NCBI GenBank assembly: GCA_034437555.1
Contig: DAOTTQ010000029.1
Location: 1-64,000 of the forward strand
Reading direction: 5' to 3'
Source: JANWYT01 sp034437555
Lineage (GTDB): Bacteria; Chloroflexota; Anaerolineae; Aggregatilineales; Phototrophicaceae
Length of the DNA stretch: 64,000 bases
The notes beneath the pieces are model-generated. The model saw only the letters and a program-made list of their open reading frames with translations, was not told where the DNA came from and ran no database searches. Made by a program: the position numbers and the translations under genes. This document shows positions 42,265 through 52,256 of this stretch, piece by piece (positions within the stretch are counted from its first letter, which is position 1; each line of letters opens with the position of its first letter).

Positions 42265-45200
42265 TTATGGGTCTGCTATCTCAAATTCTGTCAGCCACCA
42301 CGCAACCAGATAGTTGAACGTATTACTGTTTGACTGATTGTTGTCCACATCCGTATTGCTTTCGTTTCTGCGGTCTAGGCGGAAGCGCAAGCCGATAGGT
42401 GGGTTACCCGCACCTGCATAAGACGTAAGGTCGTGAATACGCATTCTCCAGTCGCCGTCATCAGGGGTGTAAGTGCCTGTATGAGTGGGCGAATCGAAGT
42501 CACCTTGTACGACATCTAGCTTAAAGCTGGCACCACCGCTTGCTTCGTAGTAGTCTGCCATAATCCACGCACCGGGAGGTACGGTACGGACAGCTGTTCT
42601 TACGCCACCCCCTTGATCGACCCAGTTGTCAATCAGCAAACAGCCAGAGTTGGGTGAACTAAAGGAGTTGTCTTGGTTGTTGACTCTGGGTCCGCCAGAG
42701 AAGATAGGTTGTGCAGGATTGTTGTTGAACACTGCACAGCCGGGCGAGTAGTTGACCCAAAGGCGTACACCGTCATCACCCGTTGTGGTGAACTTTAACG
42801 TTGTAAAGCCTGTGGTTGCCAGCTTACGTATCCACCGTACCGAAACATTATCGGTGTTGATACTTGGGTGCGGTCTGCCCCCTCCCCAGCTGAAGTTTAG
42901 GGTGTTGCCATCGTTGCGCTTTTGAGGGGCAGGACTGCCATTAAAGTTAAACGTAGCAAAGTTAAACGGTTCTGGGATGTTCTTCCAGCCTCCTGCTTGG
43001 TCAAAGTCTAGGTTTCGGGTGTTCCAATAGAACCCATACCAAGGCGTAGACCACAGGCTGGCAGGGGCAGGCGCACCCTCTAGGAAGTCTTGTGTCCATG
43101 TAAAGCCACCGTCCACACTAACCTCTACCCGTGCTGTACCCCCCAACTCGTGATACTGATAGTACCGCAAATAGGGGTTTGTGGCTTGGGTCAGGTCTAG
43201 CACACCGTTCAAAATCATGGAGGCGTTGCTATTCCGCATCGTAGGGACTTGGTCACTTGCTAAGCGTCCTGTGCCACCGGGAGGTGCGGATGTAAACGAG
43301 AAGCTGTAAGAACCGATAGACAGTTGAACGGATGAAGAGCCGTAACTCTCAAAGTATTCTACGGTAATCTTGTAGCTCTTAAAGGCTTCGATGCGTGCCG
43401 AACTGATGGTTGTGGTACGCGCTTGATTTTGCCAGTTGTTAATGATGTTCCATTCCGAACCATCAGTAAAGTTTGGCGGGTCGTCTGCTTGTGGGGCAGG
43501 TAAGCCACCCGTTGGCTCTGTGTTGTATTTCACCCGTATACCGTCATCCGCAGAGGTAATGAAGGTGTACTTGTTGGGTACAAGGTTGCTGGGCGTTGTC
43601 ATTTCCCACCGATAGACGAAACGGTCTGTAGTTTGAACATTAGATGCGTTGCGAGGTCCACCGTTGCCCCAGTTTTCACGAATTTCAGAAACCAGCCCCG
43701 AATGCCAAGCTGTTGTTGAATTTGCGTGAGTATTTAGGAAGGTGTTCGCGCAATCTCTAAAGTCGATACTGTTACAGTTAGTGACCTTGGTTCTGATGGT
43801 GTTGTAGTCCCAGATGCGGTATGACCATGGATTGCCGCCAAGTGAATCGGGAGAGCCACCGCCGCCGCCAAAGAAGAGGGTGGGTGTTAAGCCCCATTTG
43901 CCTTCTGTCACCCAGTTAATGGTATTGCGTGCTTTATCAATAAACACACCACCACTAGCTGCTGTCTTACTAATTTGAATGATGCGTGGGTTGTAGTGGG
44001 TAAATAACACTTCGTCTATATACCACCCATCACGACGTGTACTGGTGTTAAGTGCATCGGTGATAAAGCGGATTTTAATACGTTTGCCATTTTCACTTAC
44101 ACCACGTGCATAGTTAGAGAGGTCAATTTGTTGGCGTTCCCATGTGTAGGTGCGCTCGTTAAGGCGTGACCATACGGTTTCCCAAGGACCCCAACCAAAT
44201 TGCTTGTCAAGACATTGTGGCGCACCATTGATACAGCCACCCAAGGCGTTGTTCGGGTCTTCTATACTGACTTGAACGCCGATACGGTCATTGCTACCCG
44301 CATACCACCGCGACCAGAAGTACATGAGGGGGCGTTCTGTTGAAAGCACACCGCGCAGGTCTAGGATGGTTTTCATTTCTAGCACATTAAAGGAGTTAGA
44401 AAGGATGTTGCCGTTGGTGCCTTCGGAAACGTTAAAGTCGGGCGAACGGTTACCAGCATCTGTCATGCTCGTTACGCTGTCATGGAAGGCAAGAACACCA
44501 TCATGTTGTTCGAAGGTAATGGCTTGCCAGCCGCCGCCCACTTTCCATGTATCAAACCAGCTCACACCTAAACGAGAGTTGAAGTCGAGTGTGTCATAGT
44601 ATTGTTTTAGGTCACCGAGTGCAGGAGTGCCATTAGAATTGAGGATGACGGAAGCATCAAGGTTATTCTTCTGTTGCCCACTTTCCCACAGCTTCCACAC
44701 CAGCTCTTGGCGGTTTTCAAAGCGGATGTCATCGATATAGACACCGTCATCTGTGGATGAATTGCGCGTTTGGAAGTAGAAGCGGAAGACCACATCGTCA
44801 TCTTCTTTATTGGCATCGGTGGCAGTATTTGGATTATCTGCCAAAAGCTGTGCATAAAGCGGACGAAGGTCTACTTCTACCAGTTCCCAAGCAACGTTTT
44901 TACGTGATGCAGAACCAGAGCCAGAGCTTGTTGTTTTTACGGTCATGCCGTCTTCGTATGCCCAAATGGTGCGCCAAGAGGTGTTACTTTCGCTGGTGCG
45001 TCTCCATTGAATCGAGAAGGTGATATTAGCCCCAAACACACGACGATACCAGAAAGACATCATCGGGTTCACAGGCGTTGCATTCACCGTCGGTCCACAT
45101 AAGGCTGCTCCAAGGTTACAGGCAGGCGACTTTGTATTTTGTAGGGTGTCGTTATACAAATCGAGCGGTTCTTTGAACATGATGATGCTCGTTGTATTTT

Positions 45201-47703
45201 GGGGGTATTGCCCAGCAGGAGAATCGTGATAAGCGTGTCCCGTTTCGGTTAAGCCCGGACGATTGCCACCCGCTACTCTGTCCCATTGTCCCGTAAGAAT
45301 ATAACGGCTTAACAGGGTAACAGGGTCTTCTGCGTTATCGTAGTAAGGATAGGTAAGGTATTGAGGTCTACCATCGCGCTCTAGCTTGATGTTCTCAATA
45401 AACCAACCGTTCCTTTCTGTGCCGTCATTATTAACGATGAGCGCAAAACGCAATCTAAAGCGTGTGGCGGGAATGTCTTTAAGGTTTAGCTTTACTTCTT
45501 CAAAGACATCAAGTTGTGGCTCTGTGCTGTTGTTGTCACGGCTAAAGAGAATGCCACCATTCGGCACAGGCAGCCAATTGGGGTAGCCAATACCGTAATT
45601 ATCAGTGGTATATTGAATTTCCATACCCGTTAAGCGACCAATTTGATACGAATGGAAGAAAGTCAATAAGGGATCGCCTTGATGCCCGTCCATGTCCGTT
45701 TGCCCAAGCGGGTCGGCGGTATCAATAAAGCCGTTAAACTCGATGCTGTGAATGCGTGAGTTGATGTCTGCAAAGCGTGCTGGTGCAGTATTTGTGCGTT
45801 GTTCATAGAACTTGCGCGTGTTGCTGTTCACGCTTTCGTGCCACGCCATGCCCGCGCCTTGCGCCCGTTCCGAGCTTAAGTTCCAGTTGCCACTGGCAAC
45901 AAAATCTTGTGCTTGGTCTGCGCTGTTTAAGTTCCATGATTGGTTCATGTAAAGAGACTGGCGTTCTACCGTGTCAATGGAAATGGTATCAATGTACCAC
46001 TTCATCGCATCGCCAGAAGCATTGGCATTACTTTGCATCCCAAAGCGCAACGCGACTTTCTTGCTTGGAATAGAAGCCAAGTAAGGCGCGAGGTCTATAG
46101 CATTGGGTGTCCACGTATAGTTATACACATTGCCACTATGAAGGTTAATGCGTTGCCAGCTATGAGTTTCTGTGCCAGGGTCATAAACGCCATCGTTATT
46201 GGGGTCGTAATCTGCAATTTCTACCCATTGCGATACATTCGCACGAATGTCCCACGCATCCCAGAACACAAGGTGCGGGTTAGGTAAGGTTGCTGGTACT
46301 TCTACCCAACCACGTAGCTCTAAGAAACAGCGTGTGCCAATTCTAAAGTTGCCATTTGCAAATTCATCCCAAGTGTATTGCAGGGTATCGGAACGGTTTG
46401 TGCTAAAGTTGCCCCAGTTACATTCTGGGCTGGCGTTTGCGACAGTATTGCCACTGTTATCGACGACGGCATTATCTTTATTGATTTTCGAAGTAGAGGC
46501 ACGCACCGAGAAATTATCAATACGCGCTTCGCCTGTGCCATGAGAAAGCTCCACATGAAGCGTATAAACCGAACCATTAACGATATCGGCAGGAATAATC
46601 GTGCGTCGGGTATCGTTAAAGGCACGATTGCTATTTTCTGTTACCCAGCGATCAATAAGCAAACACTCGGTGGGGATAGTACCCGTTTCTGTGACGGGGT
46701 TATAGTTAAAGTACGTATCATCGTAAATTTGCCAACGGTCACCATTGGTTGTTTTCTTAATGGGGGTAGGCTTGGTAGTGCTTGTGCCATCAATATAGAG
46801 GTTGTCGGCGGGTACTGGGCGACCATCTGTGGCAGGTGTGCTACCCACTGCGCCGGTTGCTACCGCCGTATTCACGTTTACGCCCGTGTTCCAGCGCACG
46901 CCCTGTGTAGAGCATCCGTTGGGGCTACTGGTGGTTGCGCCAGTGGTTCCACCAAATTGATGACCCAAAATGTAAACGCGAATCCCCATATTTCTGACTG
47001 TAGAAATATCGATTTCTATTGTCGTCTTTTCTGTAATGAGGATGGGACGCCGATAGATGACGCTAAAGTTATCTGATGGGAAACCTGTAACAGGTGCGCC
47101 GTTGCCCCAGTTAAAACTGAGTTTTTGGCGTAAGTTCTCATCAATTTCGTAGTTGTAACGCTGTACCACGTCGGGCGCAGTTTGGAAACGATTATTGGGA
47201 TAATACGTTCCATGCCAATCTTCCGAACCAAAATAGGTACTGTTGTTATCAATACGCCAATTGATCAATTGCTCTGGGTTTGCGCTATCAAACCACGGTG
47301 CCACATGCCCAATATCCGCCGGTGTCGGCGAAGGAGAAGGCGTGTACGTGGGGGTGGGTGTTAGCGTGGGTGTAATAGGCGTAGCCGAAGGCGGTGTGCC
47401 TGCCGTAGGAAGCGGTGTTGCGGGCGCAAGGGTGCGCGTTGCCAACGACCGTTTTTCTGGCGTTTGTTCGGCAGCCCACGTCACCGTAAGCCAAAAGGCT
47501 TCGGCATCGGGCAAGTTGGCAACGGTGTTTGGGTCTGCGCCAACTATGTTATAAATTTGATTGCTGAAGACATTCCCGATAGCAGGACCCGTTGCTGCAA
47601 GAGCCAAGCCAAACGAGATAATCACCAGCGTCACAATAAGGGCATATTCAACCAGAGCCTGCCCGCGCTCATGGGGTGACGGTCGGTTGTTCATTTCTGA
47701 CAT
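42265..47703 (-). CDS. Giant surface protein with Flp/TadE-type N terminus and PA14-like domains
   Basis: The 1812-residue product begins with a class III-like leader and helix, ERGQALVEYALIVTLVIISF, as in Flp pilins and TadE-type pseudopilins (prepilin peptidase would cut near Gly14). A Thr/Pro linker (TPTLTPTPTYTPSPSPTP) joins it to an extracellular part about 1650 residues long. Three PA14-like units carry LSFNWGNGAPVTG (near 190), NWGNGGPRNASN (about 1340) with FITSADDGIRVKYN, and LNFSWGGGRPHPS (about 1600) with FTTTGDDGVRLWVN. Between them lie repeated beta-sandwich modules with phrases such as FWSRWYAG, WWYIDEV-type GWYIDEVLF and GVYIDDIRF, resembling MAM/immune-inhibitor-A-like jelly rolls. 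Glycan- or surface-binding adhesion is likely. No tad assembly genes are nearby. Confidence 0.8.
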   Translation of the reverse strand: MSEMNNRPSPHERGQALVEYALIVTLVIISFGLALAATGPAIGNVFSNQIYNIVGADPNTVANLPDAEAFWLTVTWAAEQTPEKRSLATRTLAPATPLPTAGTPPSATPITPTLTPTPTYTPSPSPTPADIGHVAPWFDSANPEQLINWRIDNNSTYFGSEDWHGTYYPNNRFQTAPDVVQRYNYEIDENLRQKLSFNWGNGAPVTGFPSDNFSVIYRRPILITEKTTIEIDISTVRNMGIRVYILGHQFGGTTGATTSSPNGCSTQGVRWNTGVNVNTAVATGAVGSTPATDGRPVPADNLYIDGTSTTKPTPIKKTTNGDRWQIYDDTYFNYNPVTETGTIPTECLLIDRWVTENSNRAFNDTRRTIIPADIVNGSVYTLHVELSHGTGEARIDNFSVRASTSKINKDNAVVDNSGNTVANASPECNWGNFSTNRSDTLQYTWDEFANGNFRIGTRCFLELRGWVEVPATLPNPHLVFWDAWDIRANVSQWVEIADYDPNNDGVYDPGTETHSWQRINLHSGNVYNYTWTPNAIDLAPYLASIPSKKVALRFGMQSNANASGDAMKWYIDTISIDTVERQSLYMNQSWNLNSADQAQDFVASGNWNLSSERAQGAGMAWHESVNSNTRKFYEQRTNTAPARFADINSRIHSIEFNGFIDTADPLGQTDMDGHQGDPLLTFFHSYQIGRLTGMEIQYTTDNYGIGYPNWLPVPNGGILFSRDNNSTEPQLDVFEEVKLNLKDIPATRFRLRFALIVNNDGTERNGWFIENIKLERDGRPQYLTYPYYDNAEDPVTLLSRYILTGQWDRVAGGNRPGLTETGHAYHDSPAGQYPQNTTSIIMFKEPLDLYNDTLQNTKSPACNLGAALCGPTVNATPVNPMMSFWYRRVFGANITFSIQWRRTSESNTSWRTIWAYEDGMTVKTTSSGSGSASRKNVAWELVEVDLRPLYAQLLADNPNTATDANKEDDDVVFRFYFQTRNSSTDDGVYIDDIRFENRQELVWKLWESGQQKNNLDASVILNSNGTPALGDLKQYYDTLDFNSRLGVSWFDTWKVGGGWQAITFEQHDGVLAFHDSVTSMTDAGNRSPDFNVSEGTNGNILSNSFNVLEMKTILDLRGVLSTERPLMYFWSRWYAGSNDRIGVQVSIEDPNNALGGCINGAPQCLDKQFGWGPWETVWSRLNERTYTWERQQIDLSNYARGVSENGKRIKIRFITDALNTSTRRDGWYIDEVLFTHYNPRIIQISKTAASGGVFIDKARNTINWVTEGKWGLTPTLFFGGGGGSPDSLGGNPWSYRIWDYNTIRTKVTNCNSIDFRDCANTFLNTHANSTTAWHSGLVSEIRENWGNGGPRNASNVQTTDRFVYRWEMTTPSNLVPNKYTFITSADDGIRVKYNTEPTGGLPAPQADDPPNFTDGSEWNIINNWQNQARTTTISSARIEAFKSYKITVEYFESYGSSSVQLSIGSYSFSFTSAPPGGTGRLASDQVPTMRNSNASMILNGVLDLTQATNPYLRYYQYHELGGTARVEVSVDGGFTWTQDFLEGAPAPASLWSTPWYGFYWNTRNLDFDQAGGWKNIPEPFNFATFNFNGSPAPQKRNDGNTLNFSWGGGRPHPSINTDNVSVRWIRKLATTGFTTLKFTTTGDDGVRLWVNYSPGCAVFNNNPAQPIFSGGPRVNNQDNSFSSPNSGCLLIDNWVDQGGGVRTAVRTVPPGAWIMADYYEASGGASFKLDVVQGDFDSPTHTGTYTPDDGDWRMRIHDLTSYAGAGNPPIGLRFRLDRRNESNTDVDNNQSNSNTFNYLVAWWLTEFEIADP

Positions 47704-47875
47704 ACGCTTCCCCTATACATAATTTTTGAGTATCCATTGAAGTTCTATTCAACCTATTCATAATACTACCTGATAAATGCGCCGATTGGGATTTAATTCT
47801 TGTAGTGTCTTGTATAAATGCCTTTACAAGCCCATAATCATGCTTCTAAGTTATCTTATAAAAGAGGGTAAATTT

Positions 47876-48760
47876 ATGGTTGCGAGGATTATTGACGGTC
47901 AAGCCGTTGCAAACAGGCTACAAGAGGGCTTTGCCCAAGAAGTAAAGGCATTCGTGGCGCGTACAGGCGCTACGCCCGCTTTGGGTGTGGTGATGGCAGG
48001 TGATAACCCCGCATCTCAACAATATGTTCGGATGAAACAGCGTGCCTGTGAACGGGTCGGGATTCGCTCTGTAACTCATTTGGTAGATGCCAATACCCCC
48101 GAAGCAGAAGTCCATCGTATTGTGGCAGATATGAACGCTGACGAGAGCATTCATGGCATTTTAGTACAGCTTCCTTTGCCTAGCCATATTAATGAAGAAG
48201 CCATTTTACGCGCAGTAAGCCTAGAAAAAGACGTAGACGGCTTTCACCCCATCAACATTGGCAAGCTGGCAATGAAGGGACGCGAGCCTTCGTTTACACC
48301 TGCCACGCCTACCGGTTGTATGGTGCTTTTAGAAGAAGCAGGCGCACAATTAAGCGGTGCAAATGCGGTAGTGATTGGTAGAAGTAATATTGTGGGCTTG
48401 CCGATGGCGTTAATGCTGATGAAAGCCAATGCTACCGTGACGGTTTGCCATAGCCGTACCAAAGATTTGCCCTCGATTGTGCGTGAAGCCGATATTGTGA
48501 TTGCAGCCATTGGACAAGCCTATTATGTAAAAGCAGACTGGCTGAAAGCAGGCGCAACCGTTATTGATGTGGGAACAAATAGAGTGGACGACCCTACCAC
48601 CGAGCGCGGTTATAAAATTGTGGGCGATGTGGACTTTGAAGGCGCGTTACAAGTGGCGGGTGCAATTACAAAAGTGCCGGGTGGTGTAGGACCCCTAACC
48701 ATCACGATGCTCCTTAGCAATTGCCTAAAAGCTGCCAAAGCCATCGTAGAACACGCCTAA
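47876..48760 (+). CDS. folD: Methylenetetrahydrofolate dehydrogenase/cyclohydrolase
   Basis: FolD interconverts 5,10-methylene- and 10-formyl-tetrahydrofolate. Motifs are YVRMKQRACERVGI with the catalytic Tyr and Lys, HGILVQLPLPSHINE, EKDVDGFHPINIGKL, and the NADP site VVIGRSNIVGLPMALML, ending GDVDFEGALQVAGAITKVPGG and PLTITMLLSN. The length of 294 is normal. The ATG at 47876 has AAAGAGGG upstream; the frame is open from 47777, but that part is not family-like. It is divergent from the giant surface gene and followed after 28 bases by the deaminase gene. Confidence 0.96.
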   Translation: MVARIIDGQAVANRLQEGFAQEVKAFVARTGATPALGVVMAGDNPASQQYVRMKQRACERVGIRSVTHLVDANTPEAEVHRIVADMNADESIHGILVQLPLPSHINEEAILRAVSLEKDVDGFHPINIGKLAMKGREPSFTPATPTGCMVLLEEAGAQLSGANAVVIGRSNIVGLPMALMLMKANATVTVCHSRTKDLPSIVREADIVIAAIGQAYYVKADWLKAGATVIDVGTNRVDDPTTERGYKIVGDVDFEGALQVAGAITKVPGGVGPLTITMLLSNCLKAAKAIVEHA

Positions 48761-48788
48761 ACCCATCAAATAAAAAGGATAACCTGCT

Positions 48789-50144
48789 GTGAGCGATACC
48801 CTTTACACGAATATTCATACGCTTGTCACAATGGATGCAGAACGCCGAGAGATAAAAAACGGTGCGCTTTTAGTGCGTGATGGCGTGATTATCTGGGTGG
48901 GCGGTAGCGATTCTCTGCCCGAACATCATGCGGAAAGTGTTGTTAGCCTTCAGGGGCGTGTGGTGATACCCGGCTTGGTGAATACGCATCATCACATGTT
49001 TCAGTCGCTCACACGGGTGATTGCCCAAGACCATGAGCTATTTGGCTGGCTGAAGAGCCTTTACCCTATTTGGCAAAACATTGGCGCGGAACACATTTAC
49101 ACCGCATCTAAATTGTCTATGGCAGAGCTGATGCGCTCTGGTTGTACGACCTCAAGTGACCATACATATATTTTCCCTAATGGGGCAAGTCTTGATGACC
49201 AAATTCGCGCCGCACAAGAAATTGGGATGCGCTTTCATGCGGCGCGTGGCGCAATGACATTGGGCGAAAGCAAGGGGGGCTTACCTCCTGATAGTCTTGT
49301 GGAAGATGAGGCTTTTGTTATCAAGGACACCATGCGCGTGATTGAAGCGTTTCATGATGCTAATCGCCACGCGATGACGCGCGTTGTGGTTGCGCCCTGT
49401 GCGCCTTTTAACGTGTCACAAGACTTTATGCGCGAGTCTGCGAATTTGGCGCGGAGCTATGGAGTACGGTTGCACACGCACCTTGCCGAAAACGCGAATG
49501 ACATCGCCTATAGCCTAGAAATGTACGGGCAACGCCCCGGCGAGTATGCCGAAAGTATGGGGTGGCTAGGAGATGATGTGTGGCACGCGCATTGTGTTCA
49601 GCTTGATGGTGATGAAATACGCTTGTTTGCGCGGACAGGAACGGGCGTTTGTCATTGTCCATCCTCTAATATGCGCCTTGCATCGGGTATTGCGCCCATT
49701 CGTGCCATGTTAGATGCCCATGTTAAAGTAGGCTTGGGAGTTGATGGGTCTGCCAGCAACGATAGCGGACACCTGTTAAGTGAGGCACGCCAAGCCATGC
49801 TGTTACAACGAGTGGCACACACTAACCCCGGCGCGATGACCGCCCGTGAAGCCCTAGAAGTGGCAACGTTGGGGGGGGCGAAAGTGCTAGGGCGTGATGA
49901 TATTGGCGCGATTGCAGTGGGCATGAGTGCTGATTTTGCGTGCTATCGTGTGGACGAACTCTCGTTTGCGGGCGCATTTGCCGACATTGTTGGAGCATTG
50001 GTGTTTTGTCAAAGCGTAAATGCAGATAGACTAGTAATAAACGGACGACCCATTATTGTTGATGGGCAGTTTGTAACGATTGATTTACCTGTTTTAATTG
50101 AGAAGCATAATGCACTCTCAATGGGGTTACTTAATGGAGTATAG
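48789..50144 (+). CDS. 8-oxoguanine deaminase/hydroxydechloroatrazine-type amidohydrolase
   Basis: This is an amidohydrolase of the AtzB/8-oxoguanine deaminase branch. The metal site residues are in VIPGLVNTHHHMFQSLTR, RLHTHLAE, HAHCVQLDGDE and GLGVDGSASNDSGHLL. The Asn-Asp-Ser and the Cys-rich GTGVCHCPSSNMRL segment are typical of the purine/triazine deaminases. The reaction would be hydrolytic removal of an amino group from 8-oxoguanine, guanine or a similar ring. GTG 48789 is the start, with AAGGA upstream. It follows folD and precedes a Nudix gene by three bases. Together with the Nudix gene it may serve the removal of oxidised nucleotides. Confidence 0.85.
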   Translation: MSDTLYTNIHTLVTMDAERREIKNGALLVRDGVIIWVGGSDSLPEHHAESVVSLQGRVVIPGLVNTHHHMFQSLTRVIAQDHELFGWLKSLYPIWQNIGAEHIYTASKLSMAELMRSGCTTSSDHTYIFPNGASLDDQIRAAQEIGMRFHAARGAMTLGESKGGLPPDSLVEDEAFVIKDTMRVIEAFHDANRHAMTRVVVAPCAPFNVSQDFMRESANLARSYGVRLHTHLAENANDIAYSLEMYGQRPGEYAESMGWLGDDVWHAHCVQLDGDEIRLFARTGTGVCHCPSSNMRLASGIAPIRAMLDAHVKVGLGVDGSASNDSGHLLSEARQAMLLQRVAHTNPGAMTAREALEVATLGGAKVLGRDDIGAIAVGMSADFACYRVDELSFAGAFADIVGALVFCQSVNADRLVINGRPIIVDGQFVTIDLPVLIEKHNALSMGLLNGV

Positions 50145-50147
50145 GGA

Positions 50148-51026
50148 ATGGGATTTTTGAAACTGGGCGTGGCTTGCGTTGTTTTAGATGATGAAAAACG
50201 CCTGCTTTTGTCTAAGCGTACCGATTTTGATGTGTGGAATTTGCCAACAGGGCGGCTGGATAAAGGCGAGTGGCTCTCGGAGGCTGCTAGTCGCGAAACC
50301 CGCGAAGAAACGGGCGTTGAGGTAGACATTGTGCGACCTGTGGGGCTTTACTTTCAGGTGGGCAGAAACCGAATGAACGTCTTATTTGAGGGGCGTTTAT
50401 CAGGAGGAACGTTACAAGCCAACACCGATGAATCACAGGAAAACGCCTTCTTTTCCCTCAAAGACCTGCCCTCTAATCTTTTTGGGGGCTATATGGCGCG
50501 TGATGCTGTGGCGGGGGGCGTGCATTTGCATGTTTTAGAAATACCCCCTGATAAGCTTAAAGAGATAAATCGTAAGCTGGCTGTGCGATGGGTAAAGAAC
50601 CTATTTTCTGGCAGACCCGAACCGCGTTGGGCGCGTTTTGGCGTGCAAGCAAGCCTTGCCGTAGTCAATAGCCAGACAGGGGAGATTTTGTCGGAACGCT
50701 ATCACAATGGTGAGCGCGTGTTGGCGGGCTTAAACGTAAACGGTAACACGCCTATTTGGGAGCAAGTGCGTCAACATACCCGTGACAAAAGCAGTTTGTA
50801 TGAGCTACGTGAGGCTTCTTTGCGTTGGGTGGGCTTATATCATCACAAAGGGCGCGGTTCATTTGAATTTATCTTTGCAACAGAAATAACACCACACTCT
50901 GACCTAAAAGTGCAGGGCTTTGAATGGACACCCGCCGATGCTACCACATGGTGGGAAGGCTATGCGCCGTTTGTGCGCCATATTACACAACGTAAGCAAG
51001 ATGTTAAACTGATAAACGAAGGGTGA
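50148..51026 (+). CDS. Nudix hydrolase with a second, degenerate Nudix-like half
   Basis: Residues 1-130 form a Nudix fold with the Nudix box GRLDKGEWLSEAASRETREE plus TGVEVD, matching GX5EX7REUXEEXGU. Substrates are typically nucleoside diphosphates linked to another group. The remaining 160 residues (WARFGVQASLAVVNSQTGE, VGLYHHKGRGSFEFIFATEI, FEWTPADATTWWEGYAPFV) have the strand order of a Nudix domain but no Nudix box, so this half is probably non-catalytic. It starts three bases after the deaminase gene and is probably in its operon. Confidence 0.8.
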   Translation: MGFLKLGVACVVLDDEKRLLLSKRTDFDVWNLPTGRLDKGEWLSEAASRETREETGVEVDIVRPVGLYFQVGRNRMNVLFEGRLSGGTLQANTDESQENAFFSLKDLPSNLFGGYMARDAVAGGVHLHVLEIPPDKLKEINRKLAVRWVKNLFSGRPEPRWARFGVQASLAVVNSQTGEILSERYHNGERVLAGLNVNGNTPIWEQVRQHTRDKSSLYELREASLRWVGLYHHKGRGSFEFIFATEITPHSDLKVQGFEWTPADATTWWEGYAPFVRHITQRKQDVKLINEG

Positions 51027-51077
51027 TTTTACTATTTTATTGCAAGCCACACACCCCCTTACATAAGAGCAACATTA

Positions 51078-51097
51078 AAAACGGACTATAGTCCGTT
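51078..51097. promoter_or_regulatory. Perfect 20-bp palindrome upstream of the dioxygenase operon
   Basis: The arms AAACGGACTA and TAGTCCGTTT are exact reverse complements with no spacer. The site lies 77 bases before the dioxygenase ATG and contains TATAGT, which could be a -10 box. Such palindromes are typical operators for TetR- or MarR-type repressors. No regulator gene is adjacent. Confidence 0.6.
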
Positions 51098-51173
51098 TGA
51101 TAAGTAAGAGATTCTCATCTGCCTCTTTCTTAAGTGATGTAACGTCACGACACCTTACACGAGAGGACAGAAA

Positions 51174-52256
51174 ATGAAAATTTTGGGGCTTCACCACATT
51201 ACACTTGTAAGTTCTAACGCACAGCGAACCGTTGATTTTTATGTGAGGGTGCTGGGTTTGCGCTTTACCAAGCAAACAGTGAACTTTGACGACCCCACCT
51301 CGTATCATATTTACTTTGGGGATGCAACGGCTTCGCTAGGGAGTGCCATTACGTTTTTTGAGTGGCCCCATGCAGGACGGCATCGTCATGGCATTGGTGG
51401 GACGCATCATCTGGCGTTGCGTGTGCCAACCCATGAGGGCTTGCTGAAGTGGAAACGGCGTTTAACCGACCTTGGGCTAGTGGTGAATGGGCCCCTAGAC
51501 CGCAACTACTTTAAGAGCATTTACTTTACTGACCCTGACGGCGTAATTTTAGAGATTGCAACGGATGGGCCCGGCTGGACAATTGATGAGCCTGCGGACT
51601 TGCTTGGGATGAGCTTTCAAGCCCCACCCGAACACATAGTGGTTTCTAACCGTGGTAAAGAGAACATTGATAAGCTGACGTGGCATGAACCCGTCCCTGT
51701 AATCACGGCGGATATGGCGTTGATGCAAGGGATGCACCACATCACGGCAATTAGCTCCAATATTGAGCGCACCAACGAATTTTTGAGCGGCGTGCTAGGG
51801 ATGCGTCGTCTAAAGATGACCTCTAACTTTGATGACCCCAACTCGGCACATTGGTATTGGGGCGTAGATGAGGGTAAGCCCGGCACAATCATTACCTACT
51901 TTGAGCGCGACCCCCGAAAGACACAACGGGCAGTTGTGGGCATTGGTATGACACATCACTTTGCATTTGCGGTAAAAGACACCGATGAGCAAGCCGAATG
52001 GCGAGAGAAACTCATTGAGAAGGGCTATCGTGTGTCACAGATTATGGACAGGGACTACTTTAGGAGCATTTATACCAGTGACCCCGACGGGCATATTGTA
52101 GAAATGGCAACCGTAGACCCCGGCTTTGATGTGGATGAGGATATGGAACACTTGGGGGAAAAATTGCAATTGCCTGCATGGTTGCGCCCGCAACGCGAAC
52201 AGATTGAGCGCGGTCTTACGCCCCTTGTCATTCCCGAATGGAGAAAACCAGAGTAA
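51174..52256 (+). CDS. Ring-cleaving dioxygenase (VOC superfamily, MhqO-like)
   Basis: Two tandem glyoxalase/VOC modules are seen: LGLHHITLVSSNAQRTVDFY with GGTHHLALRVPTHEG in the first half and MQGMHHITAISSNIERTNEF with GMTHHFAFAVKDTDE in the second, each with metal-binding His, plus DPDGVILEIATD and DPDGHIVEMATVD contributing Glu. This layout matches MhqO/MhqE/YkcA-type hydroquinone dioxygenases. In bacilli these remove quinones under an operator-bound repressor. Here it stands behind a perfect palindrome and is coupled by TAATG to an esterase, the MhqO-MhqD arrangement. Quinone detoxification is likely by analogy. Confidence 0.87.
   Translation: MKILGLHHITLVSSNAQRTVDFYVRVLGLRFTKQTVNFDDPTSYHIYFGDATASLGSAITFFEWPHAGRHRHGIGGTHHLALRVPTHEGLLKWKRRLTDLGLVVNGPLDRNYFKSIYFTDPDGVILEIATDGPGWTIDEPADLLGMSFQAPPEHIVVSNRGKENIDKLTWHEPVPVITADMALMQGMHHITAISSNIERTNEFLSGVLGMRRLKMTSNFDDPNSAHWYWGVDEGKPGTIITYFERDPRKTQRAVVGIGMTHHFAFAVKDTDEQAEWREKLIEKGYRVSQIMDRDYFRSIYTSDPDGHIVEMATVDPGFDVDEDMEHLGEKLQLPAWLRPQREQIERGLTPLVIPEWRKPE

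Noticed and set aside
46378..47076. Open frame of 232 codons on the plus strand
   Set aside because: It lies wholly inside the giant surface gene on the opposite strand, has no recognisable domain and is Cys/Ile-rich shadow sequence.
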